Part shown: one piece after another, positions 34,901-46,357 of the stretch
Numbering within the stretch: the stretch's first letter is position 1
Layout: every line of letters begins with the position of its first letter
Assembly (NCBI GenBank): GCA_016808115.1
Contig: JAEQBH010004561.1
Coordinates: 372,001-436,000 of the forward strand
Length of the DNA: 64,000 bases
Direction of reading: 5' to 3'
Source: Tetrastigma voinierianum
Lineage: Eukaryota > Streptophyta > Magnoliopsida > Vitales > Vitaceae
Notes under the pieces: model-generated
Database searches by the model: none
The model's input: only the letters and a program-made list of their open reading frames with translations
Told to the model about the DNA's origin: nothing
Translations under genes and position numbers: made by a program

Positions 34901-35445
34901 AATACTGATGAGATGGAGGCGCTCCGTCTCACCAACCAACATCTGCTAAGAGAGGTGGAGCAGCTCACCAGACTAATACAACGCCAATAGGAGGCGCGAC
35001 AGGCCCGAGAAGGCCGTAACACCATCCCCCACAAAGAACAGCAACACCTCGACCCTCCTCGAAAGGCTGATGGAGAAGGAGAAACCAGCCGGGCTAGGGA
35101 GCGTGATCCCTACATACCCCTTAAGGAGGATCACAATGAGGGAGCACCTGTGAGAATAGCAGGGGCAACGGGCTAACCCCCCACAGGCAAGGAGTGGGGG
35201 AACAATCTTGGGAGCAAAGGTTCAGGGATATCCAGCAAGAGCTCAGCCACATGAAGGAAGCTGTAAAAGGACGGGCTCTAGTCTCCATGGACGCCCTAGT
35301 GCAACAAACAAAGTCCACGTTCACGGCTGAAGTGCTGCACTTCCCTCTGCCAGCGAAGTTCAGAATGCCATAGATCGACACGTTCGATGGAGTAAAGGAC
35401 CCTGTAGATCATCGCAACACCTACAAGAATCAGATGGAGCTACAT
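34901..35445 (+). pseudogene. gag: Tat Gag, second piece (broken)
   Basis: Following the Tekay insertion, Tat Gag continues with EMEALRLTNQHLLREVEQLT, a leucine-rich coiled-coil-like stretch, then ARQAREG. It ends with FTAEVLHFPLPAKFRMP, IDTFDGVKDPVDH and YKNQMELHCE, the conserved start of the Tat Gag core (LP.KFK.P...FDG..DP.DH). Stops occur at about 34990 and in the Gly-rich middle. It is cut by the solo LTR at 35446 and continues at 38664. Confidence 0.85.
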
Positions 35446-38400
35446 TGTGAGACCTCGGATAAAGTAAAATGATAGACACGGGTTGCAAACCTGGGAATTT
35501 CTCTAGATCTCGGATGACGACGCCGATGATACCGCTGAGTCTATCTCATGAAATCAAGTACATAGTCAAATTTCGTCAGATTTTGAGAAAGTCGTAAATT
35601 GTACGATGAGACAAACGGATTAATGAGAGAAGCACATGGTATGAAGATGGCGCATGGCACCTGGAGAGAGTGACATTTGGCACTTGGGTGGAAGCCATGT
35701 CACACTTCTATCTTGCATGAGAGATAGCGGTGGGAAAGGGCATGAATGACATGTGGAATGCTATGTGTCATGAGGAGAGAAGGAAGAGGTGTTCTACACC
35801 TAGATAAGTATTCTCCACCTAAAGCAATTTGTTCGGGGGAAGAGGAGAGAAAAAGGGAAAAAGAAAAGAGGAGAAGAAAAGAGAAAAAGAAAAAGAAAAA
35901 GAAAGAAAGAAGAAAGACAACGGAAAGGAAAGAGAACCAACAGTTCTCTGATTAACAAACAGAGGAGTTGTAGTAGCGAACGGATTTGCACTTTGAGAGG
36001 TAGGGGTTCCCTCTTACACTGGTTAGTCTTTGTTTAAGAGCCATGAAATGGCCATGAGGGTTAGCCCGAGTAGCGGGCTGGTTTAAAGAATAATTTTTAT
36101 AGAAATTGTTGTTGGTTGGGACCGGTTTCTAGGTCTGTGTGGTTTTTAGAACTGCAGTTCTGGAACTGATTGTTGTATTGTTGTTTGGGATCTGAGCAAG
36201 ATGATCTTGGTTGTGTACTGTGCATGCTGTTTTCTGAGTTTGGAGATTGAAATCCAGTTTTTGTGTGTTATTGCTTGTTTGAATAACATGCAAATTGTGT
36301 GAGAAAATGATGTTAATATATGCATGCTTGTTATATATTAACATGATGCTTGGTGTGAAGCATGTATTATGAGTGTTGCATGTAGTTTCCATCATGCATG
36401 TAACATGAGAAATTATGCAAAGGACATTATCATTGCATGTGCACGGGTCATCGCGTGAATCGGGTGGCGTGCATGAATAAAATGGGTATCTGAGGGTTGT
36501 CCTGCATTAGTGATTCGGAGGGTCATTCAACAAATTATATCTGGAGGTTTGTCCAATGAACTCTACTTCCGAGGGGTCGTCTAATAAGGGTTCTTGGAGA
36601 TGGTCCATGGTTCGATACTGAGGCTGTCCAATGGTTTACTATTCGCAGGGTTGTCCAAGTGTGTAAAATATTCGGGAGGGTTGTTCGACATCGTAGGTTG
36701 TTCATCGGGTTTCAAAAAAAAAGATTTTGTTTTGAAACTAGTTTTCATACATGGCAAATTGCATGTATGAGAGAGTTAGTAAGGACTGGGCATGACATAG
36801 ACATTCATATAGAGATATGCATATTTTATATGAATGTGTGTGAATGATTTTATGGATTATGCCATTGCATGTGCACTTAGGTGGGGAGTAACCCTCGTAG
36901 GAGACTTTCTACTGGGCATAGCTCACCCCGTTGTGGAAAATATTTTCAGGTACCGGAGGTACACCAAGAGAAGGCACTTCATGAGGTCTTAGTTGAGAGG
37001 AAGATCTAAGATGGCTTATTGTGTTCTTTTGTAAAATTTTTGGGTAGAAAACCCAGTTTTTTTTTGTTTTAAACTGAATTGTTGTCAAAATTTTGTACTT
37101 GTGATGTAAATAAATTGTAATTAAACTCGACATATGTTTAATACAATTTGGTAAGGGTCGGTTCGCTCGAGGAGGTTGGTCATGGTCTAAACCATAGGAA
37201 GTCGCTCTATTTTGATCCTATGTATTAGCCGGACTTTAAGACTGATTTTTTGTTGGTAAGGAAAGGGAATTTGGCCCTATTTCCTTCTATTATATTGTAG
37301 CCCCATCAGTAAGCTTGATGTAGGCTTTCGAATCACCCAAATCGGACATCTACAAACTAAAGTTAAGGCCTTTTACTCTAAGGGTCCGAGAGGATGAGGT
37401 CGTGGCTGGAGCCTTCTCCGGGTCGAGCCGACCTCTTTGGGCGTGAGTCGAGCCCTTCCGCCGAGCCGACGCCTCGCGCAGATGAGCCTCTTCCTCGGCT
37501 GAGTCGACCTCTCAGCGCAGCCGAGCCTCGGGCCGAGCCGGGGCCCTCGAGGCGTGAGCCGACCCTCCGCCAAGCCTCTGGCGAGTTGACCTCTCCGGCC
37601 GAGCCTGCCGGATGAGCTGCAGGGGTGGCCGAGCCCGCAAGGATGAGCCATGGCCGAGCTCGGGGCCAGGATGAGCTATGGCGGCCAAGCTCAAAGAAGG
37701 ATGAGTCAGACAGCCAACCTCGCAGGGGATAAGCCGTGTGAGATCGAAGCTGACCTTCAGTAGAGCCGACTTTCCGGCCGAGCTCAAGTGGGATGAGTTG
37801 TATGTGGACGAGCCTAAACAGTGGATGAAGGTATGGTCGGTGCTCGCCAGGATGAGCCATGTGTAACCAACCCGCCAAGGATGAGCTATGAGGCCGAGTC
37901 GATCTCCTTTGGCCGGGGTTCTCCGGGCCGAGCTCGCCAGCAGGAATGAGCTCGGTCAGGCCAACTCTGATGACCATAACTTTCTCATCCGAAATCCGTT
38001 TCACGCGTTCGTAGACTCTATGGAAATCCCTTTGAGTCTAGAATCCATCCATATGTGGCTTAATACAATCTGAGCTCATATTGTGTTCTAAAGTGACGAA
38101 AGACAAGAGGGTACCGGCCGCTTCCGCATGTCACGCTTCATGTGAAGCACCAACTTGATGACCACAACTTCCTCGTCTGAAGTCCGTTTCAGGTGTTCTT
38201 AGACTCTATGGAAAGCTTCTTGAGTCTAGAATCTGACCACATGCCTGTGGATGGAATTTGGTGCTTAAATATAGTCGAGCTGACCTCTTCTGGCCGAGTT
38301 GACCTCCTTTGGCCGAGCCAACCTCAACTCGGGACGAGGCTCTAAGAATGCCCAACTTTGGACGACCATAACTTCCTCATCCAATGTCTGTTTTGCGCGT

Positions 38401-38663
38401 TTTTGGACTCTATGGAAAGCTCTCTGAGTCTAGAATCTAACCATATGCCTATGAATGAAATTTGGTACCCACATAGTTTCTGAAAAGTTGATCATTGCAC
38501 TAAGTGCACTAATTACTAGAGTCTTGAATGAGAGGTATTGTTATGTGTCATTGCTTGATAATTGAGTGACACGTGAGTATGTGTGAATGAGGCTATTATA
38601 TAGCTTGTTGTAGGTTGCCTATGGAGAAAAAAAAAAAAGACCCCTGGGATTTGGGGTGTCACA
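35446..38663 (+). mobile_element. Solo LTR (3.2 kb) inside Tat gag
   Basis: It begins TGTGAGACCTCGG and ends GGTGTCACA; flanks are TACAT (35441-35445) and TACAC (38664-38668), a target duplication with one mismatch. The Tat Gag protein reads on across the gap. Its interior has a purine-rich tract, several copies of a GGGTTGTCCAA-type motif, a GGGCATAGCTCACCCC block and a GCCGAGC/GATGAGCC-rich region (37380-37960). Three copies of a roughly 195-bp block start GACCATAAC at 37972, 38160 and 38364 and contain GACTCTATGGAAAGC. Length and plan match the solo LTR at 16276-19516. The long ORFs in 37373-38004 are compositional. Confidence 0.87.
35846..35930 (+). repeat. Purine-rich (GA/A)n low-complexity tract in the solo LTR
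   Basis: An almost pure A/G run (GAGGAGAAGAAAAGAGAAAA and so on). Its Lys/Glu-rich plus-strand ORF and Phe/Leu-rich antisense ORF are both composition artefacts. Confidence 0.85.
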
Positions 38664-39609
38664 TACACGAATATTAGGACCCCGTCCGATGCAGACCTTT
38701 CGCCATCACCCTAAAAGGCCCAAAGATCGCCTAGTTTAATAGTCGCCCCGATCTCTGCCTTCAGGAGTTTCCATTGCATTCGTCTCCCACTTCATCAAAG
38801 CTCGGACGTACAGGAAGCCTAGTTATCATTTGCTAACCATAAAACAAAATCCATAGGAGAGCCGGAGGTCTTATGTCCAGAGGTTCAACGCAGAGTCGTT
38901 GAAGGTGGATATCCCAGACGAGAAGTTTGCCATCACCACTTTCATCGTAGGGTTAGGAGTGCAGTTAAAAGACCTGATGTTCTCCATCTCAAAGAACTCG
39001 CAAGCAAGCATGGTCGAGGTGCTCGCCAAAACGGAGAAGTATATTAATGGCGAAGAAGCCCTCATATTCAAGCGAGGGAGCTCTTCTACTCAAAAGGAGA
39101 AAAGCAGGGGTGACAAGAAACGGGAACGAAGCCCTAGGAGTCCAGGAGATAAGGACAGATCCCCACGAAGGGACAGAAGAAACAGAGAACGATCACCAAA
39201 AAGGCGAGGGAACGTCAGAGACCGCCTGGGACCACCTCACTGAAATGCACTGTATTCACCCCGACACCACCCCGACAAATTCCTCAAGATCACATGTCCT
39301 ACGTGAAGTACAACACGAAAACTTTCCGAGGTGGCCATCCCATATGAAGTCAAACCCGGCCAAAAGAGACAATACCAGATACTGCGAGTTCCATAGGGAC
39401 CACGGACATCGAACAGACGACTGCATCCAACTGAGGAAGGAAATTGAATACTTGATCCGACGTGGGCATCTTCGCCACTACGTGGCCTCAGAAGGTCAGG
39501 ACCAGGCGCAGCCACCACCACCTCGACAACCAACCCCACCAAAGACCAAGAACCCTCAAACGATGATCTCAAGAGGATTCAGGAGTCTGAGAGTCCGGGG
39601 CCCGCCGTA
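38664..39609 (+). pseudogene. gag: Tat Gag, C-terminal piece with zinc knuckle (broken)
   Basis: It resumes with CRPFAITLKGPK and HLLTIKQNP, then RSYVQRFNAESL. DEKFAITTFIVGLGVQLKDL, MFSISKNSQASM and AKTEKYINGEEAL follow (38880-39070), the typical C-terminal part of the Tat Gag core. An Arg/Asp/Glu/Lys-rich stretch comes next (39080-39230), then in another frame RYCEFHRDHGHRTDDC (about 39380-39430), the Tat-specific zinc-knuckle equivalent, then LRKEIEYLIRRGHLRHYV. At least three frame changes. Nucleic-acid binding would be its role in the particle. Confidence 0.9.
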
Positions 39610-39639
39610 GCGGCTCACTTACATAACATCAAGGCAGGA

Positions 39640-40090
39640 AAGATATTGGAGGTACAAGCCGTATCCAAACTCCCTCGACTGGACACCACCATAACCTTCT
39701 CAAATTCATATATGGAAGGCTGCCAACATCCCCATGATAACCCACTAGTGATAAGAGCCACGAGCAACAAAACAATCCACCTGGTCTCTGTCGATACGGG
39801 AAGCTCACGATATTATTCACATCAGCTACAAAATGGTATTGGCGAAAGCGAACTCAATAACGCCACCATACGGATTTTCAGGAGAAAGAGTACTACCCTT
39901 GAGGTCGATACAACTAGTGCTCACCTTGGGAGACCCCCTATGTCAGGCTACAACAACTGTGATATTTCTCATAGTAGATGCCCCCTTAGCTTACAACGTA
40001 CTATTGGGCAAGCCCTCCCTCAACGCCATAAGAGCCATCCCTTCCGCCTATCACATGGTCATCAAATTCCCCACAAAGGAATGGTAGGAA
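39640..40090 (+). pseudogene. Tat aspartic protease (broken)
   Basis: Frame 1 gives TTITFSNSYMEGCQHPHDNP, then VSVDTGSS (about 39785-39807), the retropepsin active site with catalytic Asp. After a frameshift, GFSGERVLPLRSIQLVLTLG and FLIVDAPLAYNVLLGKPSLN lead to a HMVIKFPT block (about 39860-40080). This is the ordered Tat protease, including the C-terminal ILGRP-equivalent LLGKP. The gene ends as a fusion into RT in normal elements; here a stop stands after FPTKEW. Confidence 0.88.
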
Positions 40091-40499
40091 CTGCCTGAGG
40101 AGATCAACAGGCTGTGAGGTTACTCACAATAATGAAGCAAAAAACTGGACAACATATGCATGGACGAGCCGACATGAGGGGACGAGGAACCGTCCGACGA
40201 CGCCATTAGAAGAGCCGAGCCTCGTATGCCGATGACCGTACCCAGAGCACCCCGCCTAAGATCGAGTCTAAACCGGTTGACAACGTAGGAACCTCATTCA
40301 CTTCGAGGCAAAACATGGAAGTATCTCGCCTGGAAGCAGAAGGGACAATGGCGGGATCGACTCGCTAAAGAATCACCCACAGTCGAATGTCATCATCCTT
40401 CAGTCCGTTAAACAAAAGGAGAAGGAGCTTCACCCTAAAGGCAAGGCGATAAAACAGACGGCAAGAAACCTCCAAGCAGCGCCATCAGTGGAGGTAGAG

Positions 40500-41180
40500 T
40501 ATCTTAGATTATCACACACTGTCTGGCTAAAATGAAAACGGAAAATGACGGCTTTGCATTGACTTCACCGACATCAACAAGGCCTGCCTAAAAGACAGCT
40601 TCCTCACCCTGACGACCTAATAAAGGACTCACTACGCCATGAGCCCCAGCCATGGATGCTTTCGCCATAAACTGATCATAATGGACCCTATTGACCAGGA
40701 GAAGACCTCGTTCATGACTAGGCAAGGAACCTACTGTTACCAAGTAATGCCTTTCGGGCTGAAGAATGCAAGGGCCACCTATCAAAGATTGGTGAACAAG
40801 ATGTTCTAGAAGCAAAACGGAGTGTCCATGGAGGTATACGTGGACGACATGCTAGTAAAGTCAGTGAAGGCCAAGCTCCACATAACGCACCTAGCCCAAG
40901 CGTTCTAGATCCTAAAGAATTACAACATGAAGCTGAACCCACCAAATGTGCACTGGGAGTCTCTGTCGAAAATTGGTTTTGAGGTCAACAATGCAGGTAT
41001 AGGGGCAAACCTGCATAAGATAAAGGTTGTACTGACAGCCCCTCCTTCAAATGTGGGTCGAAATTCAATACTGACAGAGAATGTAGCCGCACGAGTCAAG
41101 CTCATGTCTAAGGTTAGCGACAATGCCTCTTCTTCCGTGTTCTCGAAAAGGCCTTCCAAGTGGGACATGCACCGCCGAAG
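40500..41180 (+). pseudogene. pol: Tat reverse transcriptase (broken)
   Basis: The plus strand gives FTDINKAC, DSFLTL, MDPIDQEKTSFMT, then YCYQVMPFGLKNARATYQRL (about 40736-40796) and EVYVDDMLVKS, with the catalytic YVDD at 40836-40847. Then come a LKNYNMKLNPPN block and FEVNNAGIGAN (to about 41010). These are the palm motifs of Tat RT in order. Stops occur after DSFLTLTT and after NKMF. Downstream, similarity fades into a repeat-like stretch. Confidence 0.88.
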
Positions 41181-42200
41181 CTCACAAAGACAAAGACCTT
41201 ATCCGAGGGAACCTCACTTACCCGACTGCCGATTTCAACCAAATACGCTCGGGTTAGAGCGGATAGTGGTGCAAGCAGCCCGGGCCACTATCGCGTACCG
41301 AGCTTGGAGAAGCCGAGAAAGGGCATCCAAAGATGGAGAAGTTGATCCCAGCACCGCGACCATCGCCAAAAAACTCCGAATTTTATTTTCTGCTCACACC
41401 ATCGGTCCCAAACTGAGCACCCAATGAAGCAACATCGCACGCCGAGACCTCAGGAGGTTGGAGCAAAGGGAAGAGCTACAAGTTTGAAATCATATACGTA
41501 ATTCAAAAACAATGATAAAAGCGGCAGTGTACTAGAAGATTTCATCATGAATTTATCTCAGAGAGCTACAAAGCGGCCCACTGATCACCTCCCATCCGAA
41601 GTCAGTCCGTGGATGGGGTCGCACGCCTGTGGGAGTGGTGGTGTCTGATTCGATACCTCTCCCGACTTAATAGATGTGGGGCACGCCTGATTTGTTCCAA
41701 GCCTTTAAACAACCAGGCTGAATATGAGGTCACTATACCGGACTCAACCTCGCCATTCCATGGAAGCCGACCTTGAGGTGCGCACACTCCCAACTAATAG
41801 TAAAGCAAATAAGACTCCTACGAGCCCGGGAGGCTAAAAATGATCTTGTACTCAATAGGTGAGAATTTGCTTACAGTTCATGAAGTTCGCATCATACATG
41901 TACCCAGAGTAGAGAATTTACGAGCAGATGCCTTAACAACACTGGAAATAGCCTCATAGGAAGACCTGGACGGACTAGTACCTGTTGAGCACCTCTTAGA
42001 GCCCTCAGTAAGTATCAACAATGAAGAAATCTCCCCTATCATGTCCGAGTCGAGCTAGATGGACCCCATATGGGACTACTTAGTAGAAAGAGCATTGCCA
42101 AGCGACTTGAAGGAGGCATCTAAGCTTAAGGCAAGATCTGCCAAATTTACCATTCATCGGGGGACCCTTTATAAGCGTGATTTCTTCGCACCCATCCTCG
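41181..42200 (+). pseudogene. pol: Tat RNase H and connection region (heavily decayed)
   Basis: Fragments fit the RNase H end of Tat: NNQAEYE-like sequence near 41715-41735 (CAACCAGGCTGAATATGAG), LTVHEVR near 41875, VPRVENLRADALTT near 41902-41940 (the usual R.EN..ADALS block), and LYKRDFFAPIL with a threonine-rich start near 42160-42190. Most of the domain cannot be read in one frame. The extent is bracketed by RT upstream and integrase downstream. Confidence 0.65.
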
Positions 42201-43200
42201 CTTACAGTGGTTTTGAAGACACGCCAACTACATATCGAGAGAAGTACATAGCTGCAGGAAATCACATCGGAGCTCGCGCACTAGTGCCTTGGAGGTGGAT
42301 ATTAGCCCACAATAATGTCAACATCAAATAGAATTGGTCGTAAAGTGCAAAGCTCGTTTATGTTAAGATCTCACTCCTCCCACCCGGAGCCACGACATCA
42401 ATTACAAGCCCCTAGCCCTTTCAACAGTGGGGATTGGACATATTGGGACCCCTGCCCATCGGAAGGGGCCAATGCAAGTTTATCGTTGTGGTAGTGGATT
42501 ATTTCACCAAAGGGGCCGAGGCCGAACCTCTAGCAACAATCACATAACATAAGGTACGCAATTTCGTTTGGCGCTCCATAATATGCAGGTTTGGTATCCC
42601 AAGAGCCCTGGTGTCAAATAATGGGAAACAATTCGATAATCCTAAGTTCAGAGATTTCTACACCGAGCTCGGAATCAAGAACTACTACTCATCCCCACCT
42701 CATCCACAATCCAATGGGCAAGCGGAAGTCACTATAAGGACCCTTAAGGCAGCACTGAAGACCAAGTTGGAAGATCTAAAGGGAAAATGGGTAGAATACC
42801 TCCCCGAGGTGTTATGGGTGTACAGAACTACGTGGGAAGTCGCAAGAACTCCAGAGTCCCCATTCAGCCCGCCTTTGGCACTGAGGCGATAACCCCCGCT
42901 TCATGCTCGCACAAAGTCTCCAAGGGTTGAGTTCGCAAGCGCAGAGCACAACGAAGAAGTTCTTCGCCTAAACCTACACCTCTTAGAAGAAAAGCATGAG
43001 CAGGTCTTAAAGCATGCTAAGGACTACCACAGGAAGACAACAAGGTACTACGACCGACAGGTCAAACCCAGGAGTTACAAGCCTGGAGACCTAGTTTTGA
43101 AAAGCTTCTCTAGTAAGGAAAGATCCTACACATGGAAAGCTAGGACCCAATTGGGAAGGCCCCTATATTGTATCGCTGCGCGTCCAACTAGCAATCATTT
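42201..43200 (+). pseudogene. pol: Tat integrase (broken)
   Basis: Frames on the plus strand give FQQWGLDILGPLP (about 42420-42455) and KFIVVVVDYFTKGAEAEPLA, where the first catalytic Asp region (WGLDILGP) and second (VDYFTKW-type) are visible. Then FGIPRALVSNNGKQFDN, with SNN in place of the catalytic SDN, then YYSSPPHPQSNGQAEVTIRT with the third acidic residue region. LWVYRTTWEVARTPESPF and YYDRQVKPRSYKPGDLVLK (about 43050-43100) follow, then a GPYIV-like end. The Asp-to-Asn change in the DDE core and several frameshifts make it inactive. Confidence 0.9.
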
Positions 43201-44049
43201 AACTTTAAATGTAAGAAGGAAACTCTACTTCACTCTTGGAACGAAAATCTCATACGATTTTACCAATAGACCTCGAATTATTGTGTTTAATAAAGTATCA
43301 TCAGTTTTGATTTCGGATAACTATCTATGTGTTCATTTTTTACCTTGCTTAATGTCCCTGTGGATTAAAAAGTAAGTCATATTGATAAAAGAAAGGAGCA
43401 AGGAGCTTGGCCTGGGAGAAAGTTACACGTCTTAGAATACAGAAACTCATGCTCCACAAAAAATTGTTCTTTATTTCAAAGGAGATACAATCAATTCGTG
43501 AGAAATTACACCGCCAGGACCGTCTTACATCCCGCAGACCAAATGACACAACAGATCCCCCCCAATTTCCAAAAAAAAAAAAAAAAAAAGAAGGGGAAGA
43601 AGGAAGGAAGAGAGAAAAAAGGGGAGGAGAGGTATAATGCAAAAAGCGGGACTTAAAACATTCACCCTAAGCACGCCGCCTTCTCCAAACACATCACCCA
43701 GCCCAACTCCATCAAATGGTAGGGCTAAGGAATAACACAACTCCCACGATAGGAGAGGATAGGGAAGAACACAACTCCAACGAGCACCAAAGCCATGAAG
43801 CCGAGCGTCAACCTGCATCCACCAGGCAGGCTCTGAGTAGTGGCTGTTAGGGACTGGAAGCCCCATCGTGTCCGAGCTCCAAATCTGACCAAGACAGGGA
43901 GGAAAGCCAAGTCGTCGCGTAGCGCACCTCTGCATATGAAGATGAACATTTATAAAGGAGCTAGGACTCCTTGGGAAGCCACGAAACCCATTCTGATTCC
44001 CCACGGGCATTTAAAATATGCGCATCTTCCCATGATGGGAAGGCCCAGG
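43201..44049 (+). other. Start of the Tat 3' region, no gene
   Basis: Non-coding sequence after integrase. It holds a poly-A of about 19 (43570-43589) followed by a purine-only tract (GGGGAAGAAGGAAGGAAGAG) to 43640. ORFs on both strands here are composition effects. It leads into the tandem repeats. Confidence 0.6.
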
Positions 44050-44650
44050 TACCAGAGGTCAAACAACTCAATGCAAGAGTTGAAGAGCTCAGAAGAGGAA
44101 AAATAGCCTAGGAGGCTCAAACAACTCTTTTTTGTAAGAGATGACAAGCTCAGAAGAGGAAGAATAGCTCAGGAGGCTCAAACAAATTTCATTTGCAAGA
44201 GCGGAAGAGCTCAAGAGGTAATATCCCAGATTCAAACAACTCAGTTTTGCAAGAGTTGAAGAGCTCAGAAGAGGCAAAATAGCCCGTGTATGGGCTCAAA
44301 CAACTCGGGCCAAAAGAGTCAAGAGCCTAAGAGGCAAAATAGCCCAGGAGGCTTAAACAACTCAGTTTTGCAAGAGTTGAAGAGCTCAGAAGAGGCAGAA
44401 TAGCCCAAAAGGCTCAAACAGCTTAGTTTTTCAAGAGTTGAAGAGCTTAGAAGAGGCAGAACGATCCAGGAAGCTCAAACAACTCAGTTTTGCAAGAGTC
44501 AAGAGCCCGAAGAGGTCAATAGCCCAAAGAAGCTCAAATAACCCGCTTTTCTAGAGCTGAAGAGTCGTGAAGAGGCAAGCACAGCCTAGGAGGCCTGAAA
44601 CAGCTCCAATTTTGCAAGAGTTGAAGAGTCGAGAGGTAGAATGCACCCAT
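44050..44650 (+). repeat. Tandem repeat A, about 60-bp unit, Tat 3' region
   Basis: About ten units of 60-62 bp with core AGGCTCAAACAACTCAGTTT, then GCAAGAGTTGAAGAGCTCAG and AAGAGGCAAAATAGCCCAGG. Unit starts (GCAAGAG or GTAAGAG) at 44073, 44134 and 44194 show the period. The units vary by substitution and small indels. They are related to repeat B: both keep AGCCxAGGAGxCTC, then CTCAGTTTT and a CAAGAG or CAGAG block. Confidence 0.88.
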
Positions 44651-44897
44651 GAGCCTCGTAGGGCTCAATCTTTCGTAGCTTAAACTCCGCCTTAAAAGGC
44701 CTTGTAGCCTAGAAGCCTCGGTAACTTCGGTTTTTAGGCTTGGCTTACTCGCGAAGGCCTTGCCTAGGAGCAGTTCGACAGTCTCAAAAAGGCCTTGTAG
44801 CCTAGGAGCCTCAATAGCTCAGTTTTTTAGAGCTTAAACTACTCAGCGAAGGCCTTGTAGCCCGAGGCCGATTCGACTTGGTTTTAAAGGCATATGG
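44651..44897 (+). repeat. Tandem repeat B, left part, about 100-bp unit
   Basis: Start of the B array (AAGGCCTTGTAGCCTAGGAG, then a CTCAGTTTTT block and GCTTAAACT), interrupted by the solo LTR at 44903. It continues at 46358. Confidence 0.85.
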
Positions 44898-44902
44898 CCT
44901 AG

Positions 44903-46357
44903 TGATTAGTGCTTAAAGTGCTATTTTGAACCTGTTTATTTAAAGTTTGAGCACTTTTTGTGTACTAATCGGCGTAATTAACCCGATTTGCACATTAAGG
45001 TCCACGCTGTTCTGCGATCGCATTTTTGGCTAATTTTGTAGTTTTTGCGAGATAATCAAGCCAAAATTTTGAGTCAATTCAAACGAAGAACCAGAGTTGA
45101 ACTCATCGTTGAGATCAAATCCCGGAAAGAGGAAGAAGAGTAAAGTGAAGAAAAATAGGCACTACGAATGCTTTCACACTTACGTACTATTCACACTCCC
45201 AGCCCTTGTTCACTGCTTGTTGGCTTGGATTTTGTTACTTTTTTGGTTTCTTCAAATTTGTCCCTGTAATGGCTTTCATTTTGGTTTTATGTTTCAATAC
45301 AACGAGCACTTATTTAAGTCTCGGTGAGCTTTATGCCAAAAAAAATCACTTCATCAATAAATTTTGGGCGCATAAGCTTTCGGCCCGCTTTTTTCTAGTT
45401 TTCTCATTTTTCTTCTTTCTCTCCCTTCTCTCTCATTTTCTCGGCACTTTCTGGGTAGCCAAACACCCCCCAAGGATGACAACTTGGAGGATGAGCAGGT
45501 AAAACCCTTTTTCCTTGGAGTGGAAGGCCATTGGGCAGGGGATCGAAGGCAACTGAGGGTTTTTCCATGTTTTAACGGAGGTATTTTCTACCATTTATGG
45601 TTTTAGTCAAACGTAGGCTTTAATCCCTTCGGGTTTCTTTGAATGATTAGTATTTGATAAGCTTTTGGGTTCATTGGATGCTTATCGGTAGATCCATTGA
45701 GATCCGTTAGTTATCATCTATGGGTTATTGAAAGGTGATTCAAGGATATTTTTATTTTCCCCAAATTTTAGGTTTGATCCCTTCGGTTCACTGTAAATAG
45801 CCAATACTTGGTAAGCTTTTAGGTTTCATTGTATGCTTATTGTTAGATACAGTGACATTCATTAGTTATCATTTATTAGTTGTTGGAAAGTGAATCAAGG
45901 TGATGTTATTCACTGTCTGAGACCATCAGTGGGAGGCAAATGCCAAATTTTCAAAGATAATTATTTAAGGTCAGCTTTTACAGTTAAATGAAGAATCGGT
46001 TTGGGAGATGACTATAGGTCATCCTCCCCATAAATGAGAAGGATACACAGGAGAACCTCGGTTACTTTGAGGACCCCATTTAATGACCTAACATTGCAAG
46101 AAATTCTATTTTACAATTTTCTTTACTTATTTTATTTTTAATCTGCAACCATCTAACTCCCCTGTTTTTAACAACAGCCTTAAAATCCAAATTGAATTCA
46201 CCATTTTGCCCTTCATTGTAAATCATTTGTGCGAAGAAAACCCATCCCTGTGTTCGACCTTAGAGCCACTATATTGCAGTAGCTTTGCTACGATAGTAGG
46301 AGGAATTTAGGTTTATAAATTTTGTTGATTCCAATACACCTACTGTGGCACGAATCA
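44903..46357 (+). mobile_element. Solo LTR (1.45 kb) inside the tandem-repeat array
   Basis: It begins TGATTAGTGC and ends GGCACGAATCA, so the ends form a short inverted repeat (TGATT/AATCA). A perfect 5-bp target duplication CCTAG flanks it (44898-44902 and 46358-46362), derived from the repeat word GCCTAGGAG. The interior has no coding similarity. CCTGTGTTCGACC near its right end resembles the 3' part of Athila-type LTRs, suggesting plus orientation. The sequence outside resumes the 100-bp repeat exactly. Confidence 0.88.

Noticed and set aside
35746..35991. Lys/Glu-rich ORF and antisense Phe/Leu-rich ORF (membrane-like)
   Set aside because: Purine-only low-complexity DNA inside a solo LTR.
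37373..38004. 208-residue minus-strand ORF and overlapping plus-strand ORFs
   Set aside because: They lie in the GCCGAGC-rich part of a solo LTR; composition explains the open frames.
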